This document shows positions 11,564 to 24,569 of a DNA stretch of 64,000 bases, in pieces. Under the pieces are notes generated by a model. The model was not told where the DNA came from and searched no databases. It worked only from the letters and a program-made list of their open reading frames with translations. Position numbers and translations under genes: made by a program. The DNA comes from Nymphaea colorata (lineage: Eukaryota > Streptophyta > Magnoliopsida > Nymphaeales > Nymphaeaceae), in the NCBI RefSeq assembly GCF_008831285.2, contig NC_045143.1, forward strand, positions 20,484,854 through 20,548,853, written 5' to 3'. Numbering within the stretch: position 1 is the first letter of the stretch; each line of letters begins with the position of its first letter.

Positions 11564-14476
11564 TTGATTGGAAATAGCAAAAAGGTACAAATTGATGGTA
11601 AAATTGAGATACCAATTAAACATGGTACGAAAAGGTTGATACATGATGTTTACTATATACCTGGATTAACATATAACTTGCTAAGTGTAGGACAGTTGGC
11701 ACAAAAAGGATATTTGATTTCATTTCATGATGATGCATGTAAAATAAAAAAGAAATGTTCTAACATGCCACCTATAGTAGTGCACATGACAAAGAATAAA
11801 ATGTTTCCAATCGAGCTTACACATTTTGATGCATATGCCTTAGTTTCAGACATGAATAAAGTGTCTAAGTTATGACACTTAAGATATTGACACTTGTGTG
11901 ACAATGAACTGAAGTTATTGGGGCAGAAAAAATTTGTTGCTGGTTTACATCGTCTTCCATTAATGAAGATATTTGTGATGCATGTGTGTATGAAAAACAA
12001 CATCATCTTCCATTTCCAGTTGGGAAAGCATGGAGAGCGAAAACTCCTTTAGAATTAGTACATGCTGACATTTGTGGACCAACAAGAACTCCATCTCTGA
12101 ATAATAGTAGATATTTTTTACTATTCAATGATGATTTTTCTCTCATGAGTTGGGTGTTCTTTCTTGTTGAAAAATCAGAAGCCTTTGAAAAATTCAAGGA
12201 ATTTAAAGTATTTGCAGAAAAAGAATGTGGGCGTCCTATAAAAATATTTCGTACTGATAGGGGAGGAGAATTTCTGTCAAATGATTTTGACAATTTCTAC
12301 AAATTACATGGTATACATAAACAGTTAACAGTAAGAAAAACTCCCTAGCAAAATGATGTTGCTGAAAGAAAGAACCGCACAGTGGTAAAGATGACTCATA
12401 GCATGTTGAATAAGAAGCACATTTCCAATGAGTTTTGGGCTGAAGAGTGGCTACAACTATGTATCTTCTCAACATATCACCAACTAAAACAGTTTGCAAT
12501 ATGACTCCATATAAAGCATTTTGGGAGAAAAAACTTGATGTAAGTAATTTAAAACTTTTTGGATGTCTTGCTTACTCTTTGCTTGATTCTAGTAGTCGAG
12601 ATAAAATGGATACAAAGAGTGAGAAATGTACTTTTGTGAGTTATAGTAATAAGTCAAAAGGTTATAGACTATACAATTTGGTAACAAAGTCTTTAATCTT
12701 TCGGTGTGATGTCATTTTTTATGAGAATTGATCATGAGAGTGGACAACAATAGAATATCAACATATTCCATTTGTTGAATCAACTTCTCACTCACATGCA
12801 TCATCGTCAAGTGCTACTCATTCAAAAGAGACCAATTCAGATGATGAAGAAGATGTCAAAATAATTACAGATGGATCTTCTCCACCAAGAAAAGTACGAT
12901 CTCTATATGATGTGTATGCTTCTTGTTCATTTGCTTTTATGATAACTGAACCATCATATTATGCAGAAGCATGTGGTAAAGAAGAATGAGAAAAAGCAGT
13001 GCAAGAAGAGATCACTACAATTAAGAAAAATGATACATGACAGCTTACATACTTGCCACAAGGAAAGGAGCCTGTAAGTATGAAATGTGTTTACAAATTG
13101 AAGTATAATGTCGACGGAAGTGTGCAAAAATACAAGGCCAGACTAATCGTCAGAGGGTATGTACAAAAATATGACATTAATTATTTTGAAACTTTTTCTC
13201 TTGTTGCTCGTTTTGAGACTATTAGACTAGTATTGGCACTAACAACTCACTTAAAATGGAAAGTATTTCAATTTGATGTCAAGACCGTTTTTTTGAATGG
13301 TGTTTTAAAAGAAGATGCATACATGCATCAAACACATGGCTTTGTCATAAGTGGATAGGATAAAAAAGTGTATAAGTTGAAGAAGACCCTTTATGGCCTC
13401 AAGCAAGCACCAAGAGCATGGAATGTGAGGCTTGACACATATATTCACAGAAATGGGTTTCGACGTTGTGAGAGTGAACCCACATTATACTTGAAAAATG
13501 AAGGTATTGACATGCTTGTGGTATGTGTTTATGTAGACGACATTATCTACATGGGATCAAGTGATGTGCTCATTCAAAAATTCAAAGATAGTATGATAAG
13601 TGAGTTCGAAATGTCAGATTTGGGTTTATTGCATTTCTTCCTCGGTCTTCAAGTTGTCCAAACAAATAATGATATTTTTATCTCTCAAGAAAAATATACA
13701 TTAAACCTACTTAAGAGGTATAAAATGTTGATTTCAAGTCGTGTTCTACTCCAATGAACGCAAGTGAAAAATTGACTTTGTCTGATGAGACTGCTAAAGC
13801 CAATGAAACATTGTTTAGAGGTCTAGTTGGCGGCTTGTTATATTTGACTCATACACGACCAGATATTTTATTTGTTGTCAGCTTGGTATCCAAGTTCATG
13901 CACAATCCATCATTACACTATCTGGGGGCAACAAAACGTGTTTTGCGTTACATCCATGAAGCTACTGAATATGGAATTTGGTATAAATAAGATGTTTGTT
14001 TTAATTTACTTAGTTACACTGATAATGACTGGGCATGAGCTGTAGATGATCAAAGGAGTACAAGCGCCTATGTTTTTACACTTGGATCAGGTGCTATATC
14101 ATGGTGTTCAAAGAAGCAAATTGCGACGACATTATCATCTTCAAAAGTGGAGTATATTGCTGCATCTGCAGCTACTTGTCAGGTAATTTAGATGCGTCGA
14201 GTTTTGGAAGATCTTGGTCAAAGTCAAACTCAAGGAACACCAATCCATTGGGACAACAAGACAACTATATCAATGACAAGAAATCCGATTTACCATGGAC
14301 GGACAAAACATATTGAACTTCATCATCATTTCATTCGTGAGATTGTTGGTAAAGGTCAAATCGTGTTGAAGTATTGTTCAACCAATGAGCAAGTTGCGGA
14401 TGAGTTTACCAAAGCACTTTCATACCCAAAATTTGTGAACTCACCTTGGTGTCTCAAACTTTGCATTAAGAGGGAG
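11564..14476 (+). pseudogene. copia-1 pol (protease end, integrase, reverse transcriptase, RNase H), broken
   Basis: Open pieces in order are: 11564-11875 (end of protease and linker); 11986-12348 (integrase with ELVHADICGP and FRTDRGGEF); 12447-12731 (end of integrase core); 13053-13358 and 13368-13757 (reverse transcriptase with FDVKTVFLNG, YGLKQAPRAW and the catalytic YVDD at 13530-13541); 13754-13990; and 14192-14479 (RNase H with HWDNKTT and a C-terminal DEFTKAL block). In-frame stops separate the pieces, so no polyprotein can be made. Confidence 0.85.
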
Positions 14477-14946
14477 TGATGAAAGTTAATGCAAAATTAA
14501 AAACGTGTAGATGTCTTTATGAAGAAGGTGAAACATCCAACTTTTGGGTTCCTCAATAATGCGCATGACAAGTGCCTCTTCAGCTTGCCTACTTTAATTT
14601 TCAGTTTTTGTTTTTAATGCATATGTCAATTGTGGCCATAGTGGAATCGCCAAGCCAAGAATCATGTCATTTATTTTTCAATTTTTTTTACATGTATATA
14701 TATGGCCCTTTGGGTTGGCTAAATGTATGTGATAAAGACTTTCAAGTGTGCTCAAAATTTTAGTGTCGTGTGTAATTAGATTTCTGCTGCTATCTTGTGT
14801 CATGCTGCTATCTTGTGTCATGCCTTGTGAGCACTTGTAGAAACAAGTGCTGGATTAGTGTGTGGTGTTATTTTTGTGTTGTATTTTGTATCATTCACAG
14901 AAGCACAAGAAGAGGACGTGCAGGCAGGTCATTCCTTTAGCAAACA
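14477..14946 (+). repeat. 3' LTR of copia-1
   Basis: Starts right after the purine tract at the end of the pol remnant and ends GCAAACA. A short direct duplication of the phrase around ATCTTGTGTCATGC occurs at about 14792-14826. Confidence 0.88.
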
Positions 14947-15042
14947 TCTTTCTCCACCAATGAACTGTTGATAAAAAATGATCCATCAAATTTGAACGAA
15001 AGATTGAAAGCATCGGCGTTGTGAGGGTTTCATAAAGCATAC

Positions 15043-15045
<3 letters not shown>

Positions 15046-15085
<40 letters not shown>
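15046..15085. repeat. (GA)n microsatellite
   Basis: About 40 bases of uninterrupted GA repeat, shortly after the 3' LTR of copia-1. Confidence 0.97.
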
Positions 15086-15089
<4 letters not shown>

Positions 15090-15090
<1 letters not shown>

Positions 15091-16946
15091 CCAAGCTCAG
15101 ATGAATGGAGATGAGGCTCTAATCCCTTACCTAATTTTAAAAAAAAATTGATTACTACTGAAGGTTTCAAAAAAGAGAAACACTTGGCTGACACCCTCAA
15201 TAGTGTCATGAATTTTAGAATAAGAAATTTTAGGGAAAAGTACAATGGTCCAAGATTGGGAGAAAGAAAGAAATGAGGGATGGCTGGAAAAATCCACCAT
15301 CGCTATTGATTGGCCATTGACCATGCCGAAGGTTTTTTCTCTTTATCTGTCTCTATCTACTTCTTGTTCTTGCTGATGTTTTTGTTTTTGTTTTAACATT
15401 TTCGATTAGCTTGGATTAGATTGGGGTTTTTCTCATTCGATTTGGCATTAGGGCATCTGGTTTGGGATTAGATCCTGTTTTGGGTAAGGATGGTGGCTTT
15501 CTTAATTTTTTCTGCTCACTTGTGAATCTGTTACACAAAGTATACATTCTTTTCTAGCCCTAAACAAAGTACCGGGTTAGACTGGTTGTGGTAATTGAAT
15601 TACGCTAGTTAACATTTTGTCTCTGGTGCAACAATATCACCATAGTGGACTTGTCTCTAGCTCTAAGCTATATTGCCAGTCAAGAGAGCAGCAGAAGTTC
15701 GAGCACTGACACCACTAGTGGCACAATATTGGTACAAGAGCTGTATATTTTTGGCGCTTTTTGCATGCTAAAACGTTATAGAACCATTGTTGTGTCAACC
15801 TCCCTCCTCACCCTTGCTGAGGCATGCATTCTTGCGTGTATTGATTGAGTGTCCGGCAAAGGTCTTTTGAGAGAAGAAAAACACAAGCTCAAATTTTCTC
15901 CCTCTCGGTTGGTGGAAATGGGAGTTTCCTTCAATGGTGTTCTTTGGGCACCAATTTCTTGAGTAAAAAGTGATATCTATTGCCCTAATGGTAGAAATGG
16001 TGTATCCACTGGCATTCTGGCCCTTGGGCTAGAGACCACCCTTTCTTCAATAGTGCAAGGTTCACGTTCATCACTGAATGCGATCTTTCTTGTAGTGCAC
16101 TAAGTCAGTTAGAGTTGTTTGCTACAGCTGAAGCCTCAAATCTTCTCCGTCCCCTAAGGTGGCTGTTTTAGCTATGTTTCAACATTTTTGCAGCATAGGG
16201 AGTTGATGTTGCGGGAGCTTGAAACTATGTATTTACTTTAGAAAGATATTGTCACAACTGAAGAAATTAAAGTAACCAAAATTGTTGCAGTAGATTCTAT
16301 CAAAATTGAAAAAACGACATGGATTCTGCCAAATTGGAAAAACAGTCTCATAATAGATCAAATCCCATTATTCAAGGGAACAACCATGTAACTTTATTTA
16401 ACTCTCACTAGGTCTCATAATGAACCATTCGTAAAAGAATGAGAACTCGTAGACATCACGTTAAAATTGCCTTTCTCTATTGTCTCTAAACTTCAAACTA
16501 ATTTATATTGGATGATTCTCACTCTTAAAATTAATTTTAAGCATGTGCCAGACATGTAATATTTGTTTGGTCATTAGTTAGAGTGGTTAATGGCAAGTCA
16601 GTCGACATCAATCCTTTGAGTTACAACTAGATTTTATTGACTAAAATATCTATCGGTATTGTTTCTTGGCACAAAAGTTATAGTTAAAAATTAGACTATT
16701 CATTAATATAAACCTTTTTGTCGAACAAACTTCAAAAGAAACCTGATTAGTCTTCAATCAGTTTGATATCGTAGAACTCCTTATAATGTCTGCTTGACCA
16801 GAGGTTGTTTGGCAAAAGTAATAGTTTGTTACTATTTCATGAATTACAAAAAAAAAATGAGGCTGATTTATGGAGTATTGTAACACAACGTTCTATGAAC
16901 TTACATTAGTCTTTGAGGCAGATTTAGGGAATAAAAGAAATCAACA
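15090..16946. other. Intergenic, no gene supported; one CACTA-like end motif
   Basis: No coding sequence recognised. At 16086-16097 stands TTTCTTGTAGTG, the reverse complement of CACTACAAGAAA, the common end of plant CACTA (En/Spm) transposons. No matching opposite end was found. The short frame at 15645-15848 has no recognisable content. Confidence 0.4.
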
Positions 16947-17284
16947 TGAAATAAGAAGAAAGAGAAATAATTACACATAATTTCAAAGAGGTTCAATGTA
17001 GAGCACCTACATCCTCAATCTCTCCTATCTCTCTTCAACTATTCATTAAGACATGGAGGTTCCCTTATATATTTGATGTACAATAGGGTTCCTAAGATTT
17101 AAGGGAATGGTTTCCAAATTCGAGGGATCTTGTTTACATATACATCCATTTGGACATTCTTGCGATAATGTTTTCCTTATCAAATAAGATGATAAGAGTA
17201 ACTTCTTTCCTACTCCTATTTTCAGCATTTTTGGCAATACCAGTGGGCTGATCTACCAGGATATTTTGCTCATTATGTCTAACG
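16947..17284 (-). repeat. 3' LTR of copia-A
   Basis: About 338 bases similar to 29681-30014. On the minus strand it begins CGTTAGACATAATGAGC, directly after the purine tract CGAAGGGGGC. The usual starting T is changed to C. Confidence 0.8.
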
Positions 17285-17389
17285 GCCCCCTTCGAGCTCA
17301 ACATATGTTTGATGATTTTGAGCTTGTTCTTCAGAAAATTGTGATGGTCCTTTGCTATGGCCTTGGTAAAGATATCAACCAGCTGATCA

Positions 17390-17477
<88 letters not shown>

Positions 17478-18362
17478 ATTGCTATTTCTTGTTTGGCAAG
17501 TTTCTCCAAAATGGTCCTCCAAAATCTTTTAGAGCAAACTTCTCAATGAGTCTACGAATAGGACTTTGAACTGCAATTTTTGAACTCCCAATTATTATTA
17601 TATTATCAACATAGATCAAGATATAAATAGTAAAATCACAATGTTTAAGAATAAATATGAAATTGTTAGTTTGTGCACCTTTGAAGTCCATTCACTGAAG
17701 AAAGAAGCGGAGCTTGGAGAACCAGGCTCGTTGAGCTTTCTTTAACCCATAAAGAGCCCTTTGAAGTTCAGACACATGATTTGGATATCTAGGGTTTTCA
17801 AATCTTGGTGGTGGTTGATCCATAAACACAACTTCATTAATATATCCATGAAGGAAAGAATTCTGAACATCTAATTATATGACATACTAGTTTTGAGTAA
17901 GAGCAATGGAAATAACCAACCTTATGGTAGTAGGTTTTGCCTCATGACTAAAGGTCTCGAAATAATCTCCTCTTTCTTGCTAGTTGTAGCTTTTAGCTAT
18001 AAGTCTAGCTTTATATCATTCTAGACTTCCATCAGCTTTTCTTTTGATTTTGAAGACCCACATGCATCGATCCTACAATATTTTGCTCCTTTGACCGTGG
18101 GACAATGATCCAAGTATTGTTACGTTTGAGTCTTTCATGGCCTCAGAGAAGGTTACATTTTCCTTAACTTTGGCAAGGGAAGTTAAGAAATATTGTGGTA
18201 GAGTATGCTTAATCATTTAAACCATGGGCTTCAATGTCCTATCTTAAAATCTTGTCACCATGTGATGCATTTGTGTGGTTCGATGTTGGTCTCTTGGTGG
18301 ATCGTTTTGGATGTGCAGTATATGATCTTTATGATTTTTCATGTTTGTCAAGACAGCTCAAA
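17285..18362 (-). pseudogene. copia-A reverse transcriptase/RNase H part, broken
   Basis: Continues copia-A on the other side of the gypsy insertion. Recognisable pieces: FSEAMKDSN near 18150, the reverse transcriptase block LYGLKKAQRAWSSKL (near 17740-17700), and 17691-17482 with YVDNIIIIGSS (the second catalytic Asp is Asn; 17603-17614). The C-terminal RNase H block QLVDIFTKA lies at about 17392-17340. Between the last two, an (AT)n tract at 17393-17474 stands where the end of reverse transcriptase and most of RNase H should be. Confidence 0.8.
17393..17474. repeat. (AT)n microsatellite
   Basis: 82 bases of uninterrupted AT repeat inside the copia-A pol remnant. Confidence 0.98.
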
Positions 18363-20280
18363 TGTGACACCCCAACCCTTTGACCCTTAAATAGTTTTTT
18401 TTTTTTACAACATAAAACATTGAGGTGCGAGGACACAACGATTCAAAAGGAAATGAGTTATGCAAGTCAAAGACAATGAGGCAAACTTTCCTTTATATAA
18501 TAAATTCAGTTTATACAAAGTTCACTTTATATTTCTCAATAACACATATGATAAGATGCCCCAAATCACAACTTTGATGTCTAACAAAAACAAGACATTA
18601 ATAATACCAAAACATGACAAGCTGACACCATAATAGACCCAAAATCTCCTCAGTAAGATGTGAGTTGAGTCATCTGATCAACCTGTTTCCCCAGGTCCAT
18701 CATCACATGAAAAATAAAACAACAGAAGACTTAGCCTTCGTAGTATGACAACATACTAGATAAAAGCCCAACCCTCTAAGGTAAGGGCTCAAATATGAGA
18801 TACAACAATTTCAAAAGCAAATCACTATCATATCATGTTAGGAGTATGTAGCCACATGACTTGTCGTGAAGCCCCTCACATATACCATGATGTGTAAAGG
18901 CTACTCAATGACCACACTTAACATATTTAATGATCACATTCACTTCATGCATATTCACTTCATTCACATTCTTTTAATTTACATTAGTTTTAGTGAATTG
19001 ATAGTTTCTGTGAGTGCAAACCCAGGTATGTGCACACCACAGACGACTTACAGTTGGGAGACAACCCCCGTGGTGGCCCAAAATGATATGGATCCATTCA
19101 CACTACAGAGGTAGAACACTCGTCCATGGATGTGTGAATTCCAAGGAGAGTTATTCAGCCTTCCATAGAACATCTAGGTTGGGAAGGCAGAATAGTACAT
19201 CATACAATGATATCCTGGGGCCTTGCACCGCCTGTGCTTCGAACAGGCGAGACCAGTGGCGAGGGCGGGACAACTCCCAAACACATTGTCATAACCCACT
19301 GGTCTCACATCTATTAATATTTCTTACTTATCATTACGATAGCACATTAACGAGTGCACACATGCCTCCAAACAAGGGCTAAACATAAAGTTAACATTCT
19401 TAGCTAGCCATCATAGCATTACATGTATAACTATCCTTCAATTTCATTCATTTGCATCATGTCCACGATAATGCATACGATACGTATTACAACATTCACA
19501 TGAATCAAACACATCTTTCAAAACTTAGCCAAACCACAAAGAGTAGTCTCGATCCATGATTGGCTCGTAGCTGTCCTATGCAATTATCTTTCTAGGATGT
19601 TTTCTAATGCACAATCGGGGTCGATGAGATACTCGACTCGATACCCTACCTCATCTGTCCTAAACAGTTATCATTGCTAAATGCACATGCAATTGCGTAG
19701 TAGTTTTAAAAACAAAACCAATCACATCACCATTCAATCACATGCATACATTCATTTAATCACAACACAAGCATAAGATCCAATGATCCTGAAGTGCACA
19801 CATTCTAAAGTTGGCCCCAGGTAGGGATTTGTCTGGAACGCCACCATACATGTCGTGCATCGCCAAAATTACCCAAAATGTCTCGAGCTTCAAATCGTGT
19901 CGCTCAAGGTCTACTTGACGTGCCTAGTGTACTTGCAAACAAAGTCAAGCAATAAGATTTCTACTCGTTTCGTTTTACAATCTATACAAGTAAGAAATTG
20001 GATCATTGAGGCATATATCATCGCCTCAAGAGTGTGCTGACATGTAGTATCGGCCACAAAGCCCTCCAATAGGTTTCTTCCTAACACTTTGAGGTTGTGA
20101 CCGAACGGTTTAAGCTCTGAGCTTTCAATTGAACCAATCACTGATATGTTTCTCATTTGCTTTCTTAGTTGAGAAGTTTTCCCAACACACTTACTCTTTC
20201 CCAACAAACGACATGATATGCACATCAACAATAACATGCGTCACGTGTTCGCAACAATGGTCCTACATCTTCTCAACAAC
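18363..20280 (-). repeat. 3' LTR of the nested gypsy element (its U3 start lost)
   Basis: Matches the 5' LTR from 20280 down to about 18500 and adds the true LTR end (18499-18363), which ends GGTTGGGGTGTCACA on the minus strand. The first ~880 bases of the LTR are missing by deletion. Confidence 0.8.
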
Positions 20281-23140
20281 CTTTTCCTTATTAATTGTTG
20301 CTGCAATACCAAAGGATTTTCGATCTTGCCATCATCCAATTCGATCCAACAAGTTAGCGATCTGCATGGCCTCCCATACAAGACCTCAAAAGGCATCACG
20401 ATACTCGAGTGGTAACTGTTACTATATGCGCACTCTGCCAATTTCACATGTTTATCTCATTCTAATTTTCAATCTAAGATACATACGTGCAACATGTTCT
20501 CTAATGTCTGAATGGTCATCTCAGATTGCCCATCAGGGTGAAACACTGTACTCATCTTAAGCTTGGTACCCAATGTCTTTTGCAATTGCCCCCAAAACCT
20601 AGAGGTAAAATGTGGATCTTGATCTACAATGATAGACATTGGCACTCCATGCAATTTCACTATCTCTCCAATATATAATTCTGCAAGACTTTCTAATGAC
20701 TGACTAAGTCTGATTGGTAGAAAATGAGTGGACTTCATAAGTCGATCAACAATCAACCATATGGTATCGTGTTGTCTCCTAGTGTATGGCCAACCAACCA
20801 CAAAATCCATCGTAATGTTCTCCCATTTCCACAATGAAATATCTATTCTTTGGAACAAGCCTCTTGGCTGTTGATGTTTTGCTTTGACCCATTGACAAAC
20901 TAAGCATTTTGCCACATATTCTGTAATTTTGTGCTTCATTCCAGCCACCAGAAATTTTGTTTCATATCCCGAAACATCCTTATATTGCCAGAGTGTGGAA
21001 AATTTGGATTTATGATCTTCATCAAGCAACTGACGCTTCACTCCTTCATCTCTAGGGACTCACAATCTTTGCCGAAACCACTTCATCTTGATACACCAAA
21101 GAGAATATGCCTTCTTACTTTCTTTCATATTTTTAGCAAAATCAGGATCCTCCTTTTGCTTCAATATAAGCTCCTCCAACAAAGGATGTCATATCAAGGT
21201 GGTCATTGTTGCTTTGTTCCCGTCACATAGGTGAGGCTGCCATGCTATCACATCTTGCAACAACGTCCAAGAGTGATTTATCATACTGCATATTATTGCC
21301 TTAGTATGTCTGCTCAAAGCATCAACCACCACATTCGCTTTCCTAGATGATATGATATTTTGAAATCATAATCCTTTTAAGTATTCAATTCATCTTCTTT
21401 GCCTCAGATTGAAATGCTTTTAGGAAAATATGTACTTCAATGATTTGTGGTCTATAAACACATCAAATATTACCTCATAGAGATAGTGTCTCCATATCTT
21501 CAATGCAAACATTACCTCTCTCAATTTCAAATCATGAATGAGATAGTGTTTCTCATGTGCCTTCAACTGTCTTGATGCATAAGCCACTACATGACCATGT
21601 TGCATCAATACACAACCATAACTGATTCTTGATGCATCAGTGTACACCACAAATCCAAAATGATCCGATGAAAGCGTCAAAATAAGGGCAGTGGTAAGCT
21701 TGTCATTCAAAGTTTGGAAACTATGTTTACACTCTTCATTCTAAACAAACTTTACTCATTTTCTCAATAGCTTAGTCATGATGTAGCTATTTTCGAAAAG
21801 TCTTGTATAAACTTGTGATAATATCCTGCCAATCCCAAAAAGGTTCTAACTTCAGTTACGCTATGTGGTGTCCTCCAGTCCTATACTGCCGACACTTTAG
21901 CCGGATCGACAGAGACTCCATCTTTTAAGATCACATGACCAACGAAGTTTATTTTTTCTAACCAAAATTCACATTTTGAGTACTTGACATATAACTTATA
22001 CTTGCGTAAGATACACAACACACTCCTTAAGTGATTTATGTGTTCTGCCTCACTATCTGAGTACATCAATATATCATCCACAAATACAATAATAAATCGA
22101 TCCAAGTAGTCTTAGAAAACCTGATTCATGAGGTCTATAAATGCTGCGGGAGCATTGGTCAGTCCAAAAGGCATGACCATGAATTCATAGTGCCCATATC
22201 TAGTTTGAAAGATAATCTTAGCGACATCTTCCTCTCGAGTCAAGAGTTGATGATAACCTGTCCTCATATCAACCTTAGAGAATACCTTTGCATTCTTGAG
22301 TTGATCAAACAAGTCTTCGATTCTAGGAAGAGGATACTTATTCTTGATGGTAACTTGATTCAACATACGGAAATCTATGCACAAGCGCATAATTCCATCC
22401 TTCTTCTTAACAAACAATATGGGTGCTCCCCAAGGTGACACGCTGGGTCAAATGAAGCCCTTATCTAAGAGCCCATATAATTGATTCTTCAATTCTTCTA
22501 ACTTTGTCGGTGCCATACGGTATGGTGCCTTAGAAATAGGAGTTGTCCTTGGTGACAACTCTATCGTAAATTCAACTTCCTGTGTTGAAGACAAACTTGA
22601 TAGCTCTTTAGGAAACATATCGAGGTACTCACTCACAATGCCAACATCCTCTAACTTTGGCTCGGACTCACTAGTCAACACGTTGACTAAGAAGCAACAC
22701 TCGCCCTTTTTAACAATCGTTTAGCCTTCAGTGCAGACATCATTATCTTATTAATTCGACTGGCTTTTCATGTTTGGTAGTCCTCTAGTCAAATTTCATT
22801 ATTCAACAATTTTATCTGCTTCTTTCTACAATCTATGTTGGCATAATGCGTATATAGAATCTATGCCCAAAATAACATCGAACTCACTAAGACTTATGAT
22901 CACCAACTGTGCTGGTAAGTGGTGTTGATGGATCTCTATCTCCACATCAGGTAGATACTGGCTACACGAATCTCAAGCATGCATAGGGCTGACCACTTTT
23001 AGGACATGCAGAGTATCATCTTAGTCGACACTTCTAGTGAAATGATAATCAACTAGATATGAAAGAATAAGTCATCCCTGTATCAAACAACACATTAGCA
23101 ATGTGAGAACCAACAAGTAATGTACATTCAATAAGATCGT
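20281..23140 (-). pseudogene. Nested gypsy pol (protease to integrase), broken
   Basis: Reverse transcriptase pieces at 22681-22448, 22441-22112 ([20 protein letters not shown] and [12 protein letters not shown]) and 22105-21881 with the catalytic FVDD near 22084-22073. RNase H is at 21710-21420 ([25 protein letters not shown]). The integrase zinc finger and core are at 21041-20469 ([47 protein letters not shown]). The C-terminal piece 20447-20281 runs straight into LTR sequence. Stops separate the parts. The protease region 23140-22700 is eroded. Confidence 0.85.
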
Positions 23141-23144
23141 GTTC

Positions 23145-24344
23145 CTAAAGCTCCTCCACGGTAGTTACATAGACACATTCAGTCGTCTTTTGAGCACTAG
23201 AAGCACTGGCCTCGGGCTTCTTCAACTCTTTTCCTCGCATCATGGGACAATCTTTGATGAAGTGTCCCACTCTTCCACAATGTAAACACGCTCTAGTCTC
23301 CCGATAGCACGCCTTCTCGGGGTGCACACGTGAGTAAGTAGGGCACCTCAGTAGAGTCGGAGTAGTCACTGCTCCCTATGTGGTGTCACTGCGGTTTGGT
23401 TGTTCCGCCTTAATGCTCGGTCATCACGTCTCCCATTTGCCTGCAAAGTTGTGGTGCTTAGCCTGTATTCGCCCACCATGTGTGTGCTGACTTGTCTTCT
23501 TGTGATGGTCATTTTGCATGCTAACTCAATTTTCTTCCATGTGTCTAGCCATAGTGACCGCCTCGTCCAAATCGTGAGGCCTGCCGGTCATCACCTTGCT
23601 TCGCAGCCTATCACACAATCCATGAACAAACTTGTCTGCTCTGGCCTCATCTGTAGTGTAGAGATGCAAGCAATATACCTCTAAGTGTCGATACTTGGTA
23701 ACATTCTCTTCTAAGCTCATATGGTTTTGCTGCAACTCAATAAATTCTTGCATCTTCTTATTTCTGACATTAATTGGAAAGTAAGTATTGGCAAATGAAT
23801 CTCTGAACTGCTTCCAAGAGATCGACTGTGGCCTGTAAACCAGATCTCATGAGTCGATTGCCACTACTGTTTGACATCACATTTCAACAAATATGAGCCA
23901 TAGTTAACTTTGTCTCCTTCTGGCATATTGAGAAGATAAAAAGATGTGTTCAACCTCTTAAATCTACTCCTCTGTCGTGTCTGGGCTGCCATCTCTATTA
24001 AGAGGCGGTTGCATTGACATAAATTGGTTGAGTGACACCGAAATCGCCTTCTCCTTAGGTGGTGCAGTGGTGTCTCCTATGGAAGATGCATGACTTCTCT
24101 GATTACTGACCATCGATTGTACTAGAGAGGTCAGTGTCTGCAATGTCATCAACAGTATAGTCTACTGATCTGCAGGTGGGGTCTACATCGGTGGGGTCTG
24201 GGCACACACACTAGTATGGGCGAATGGTTGCCCTGACGTATTGTCATCAAGTGGGGTATGTGCATCTAAATGGGCCAAACTTGGCTCTCTCTGTGCCTCT
24301 GTAGGTGGCCCAGTTCATTTCTTACCCCTACGTTGGTACTCCAT
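23145..24344 (-). pseudogene. Nested gypsy gag, broken
   Basis: The first in-frame start is at 24344 (MEYQRRGKK), followed soon by a stop. Later pieces are 24152-23964, 23753-23526 (with DKFVHGLCDRLRSKVMTGRP, the retrotransposon gag pattern) and 23369-23145, which has the intact zinc knuckle CLHCGRVGHFIKDC. Frame changes separate the pieces. Confidence 0.8.
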
Positions 24345-24569
24345 TTGTATAAACATGAATCCTCATTCTCATTGAAAGGTTTATGCCAACTCTTCCGAGT
24401 CAAATCACAAAGGTGCACACAATATCTTAAAACATCAATCACATTCTATTCATATATAGCATTGTCAAATCAAAAGTACAATAAAAGTTCTATCAAGTAG
24501 CGTACAACTGGGCAACACAACTTCATAGATAGGCTTTAACTCACATAGATATTGTGGTTTTCCATAGCT

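Larger units (their letters stand above)
9416..14946 (+). mobile_element. Ty1/copia retrotransposon (copia-1), degenerate
   Basis: Plus-strand LTR element of about 5.5 kb. LTRs at 9416-9890 and 14477-14946 start TGATGAAAGTTAATG. The 3' copy ends in CA and the 5' copy in TA. Imperfect 5-bp flanks TCTCT (9411-9415) and TCTTT (14947-14951) may be the target duplication. A primer site TGGTATCAGAGC lies at 10354-10365, and a purine tract AAGAGGGAG precedes the 3' LTR. Gene order is gag, protease, integrase, reverse transcriptase, RNase H, which is the copia order. The reading frames carry many stops and frame changes. A tandem duplication copies the U5/PBS/gag start (9727-10644). Confidence 0.92.

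Noticed and set aside
14891-15324. Minus-strand frames with Leu-Ser repeats
   Set aside because: Translation of the (GA)n microsatellite.
15316-15325. ATGCCGAAGGT as a first exon with a GT donor
   Set aside because: Only three codons, and no downstream exon could be recognised.
17266-17478. Plus-strand frame with a long alternating Ile-Tyr run
   Set aside because: It is the translated (AT)n microsatellite joined to antisense LTR sequence.
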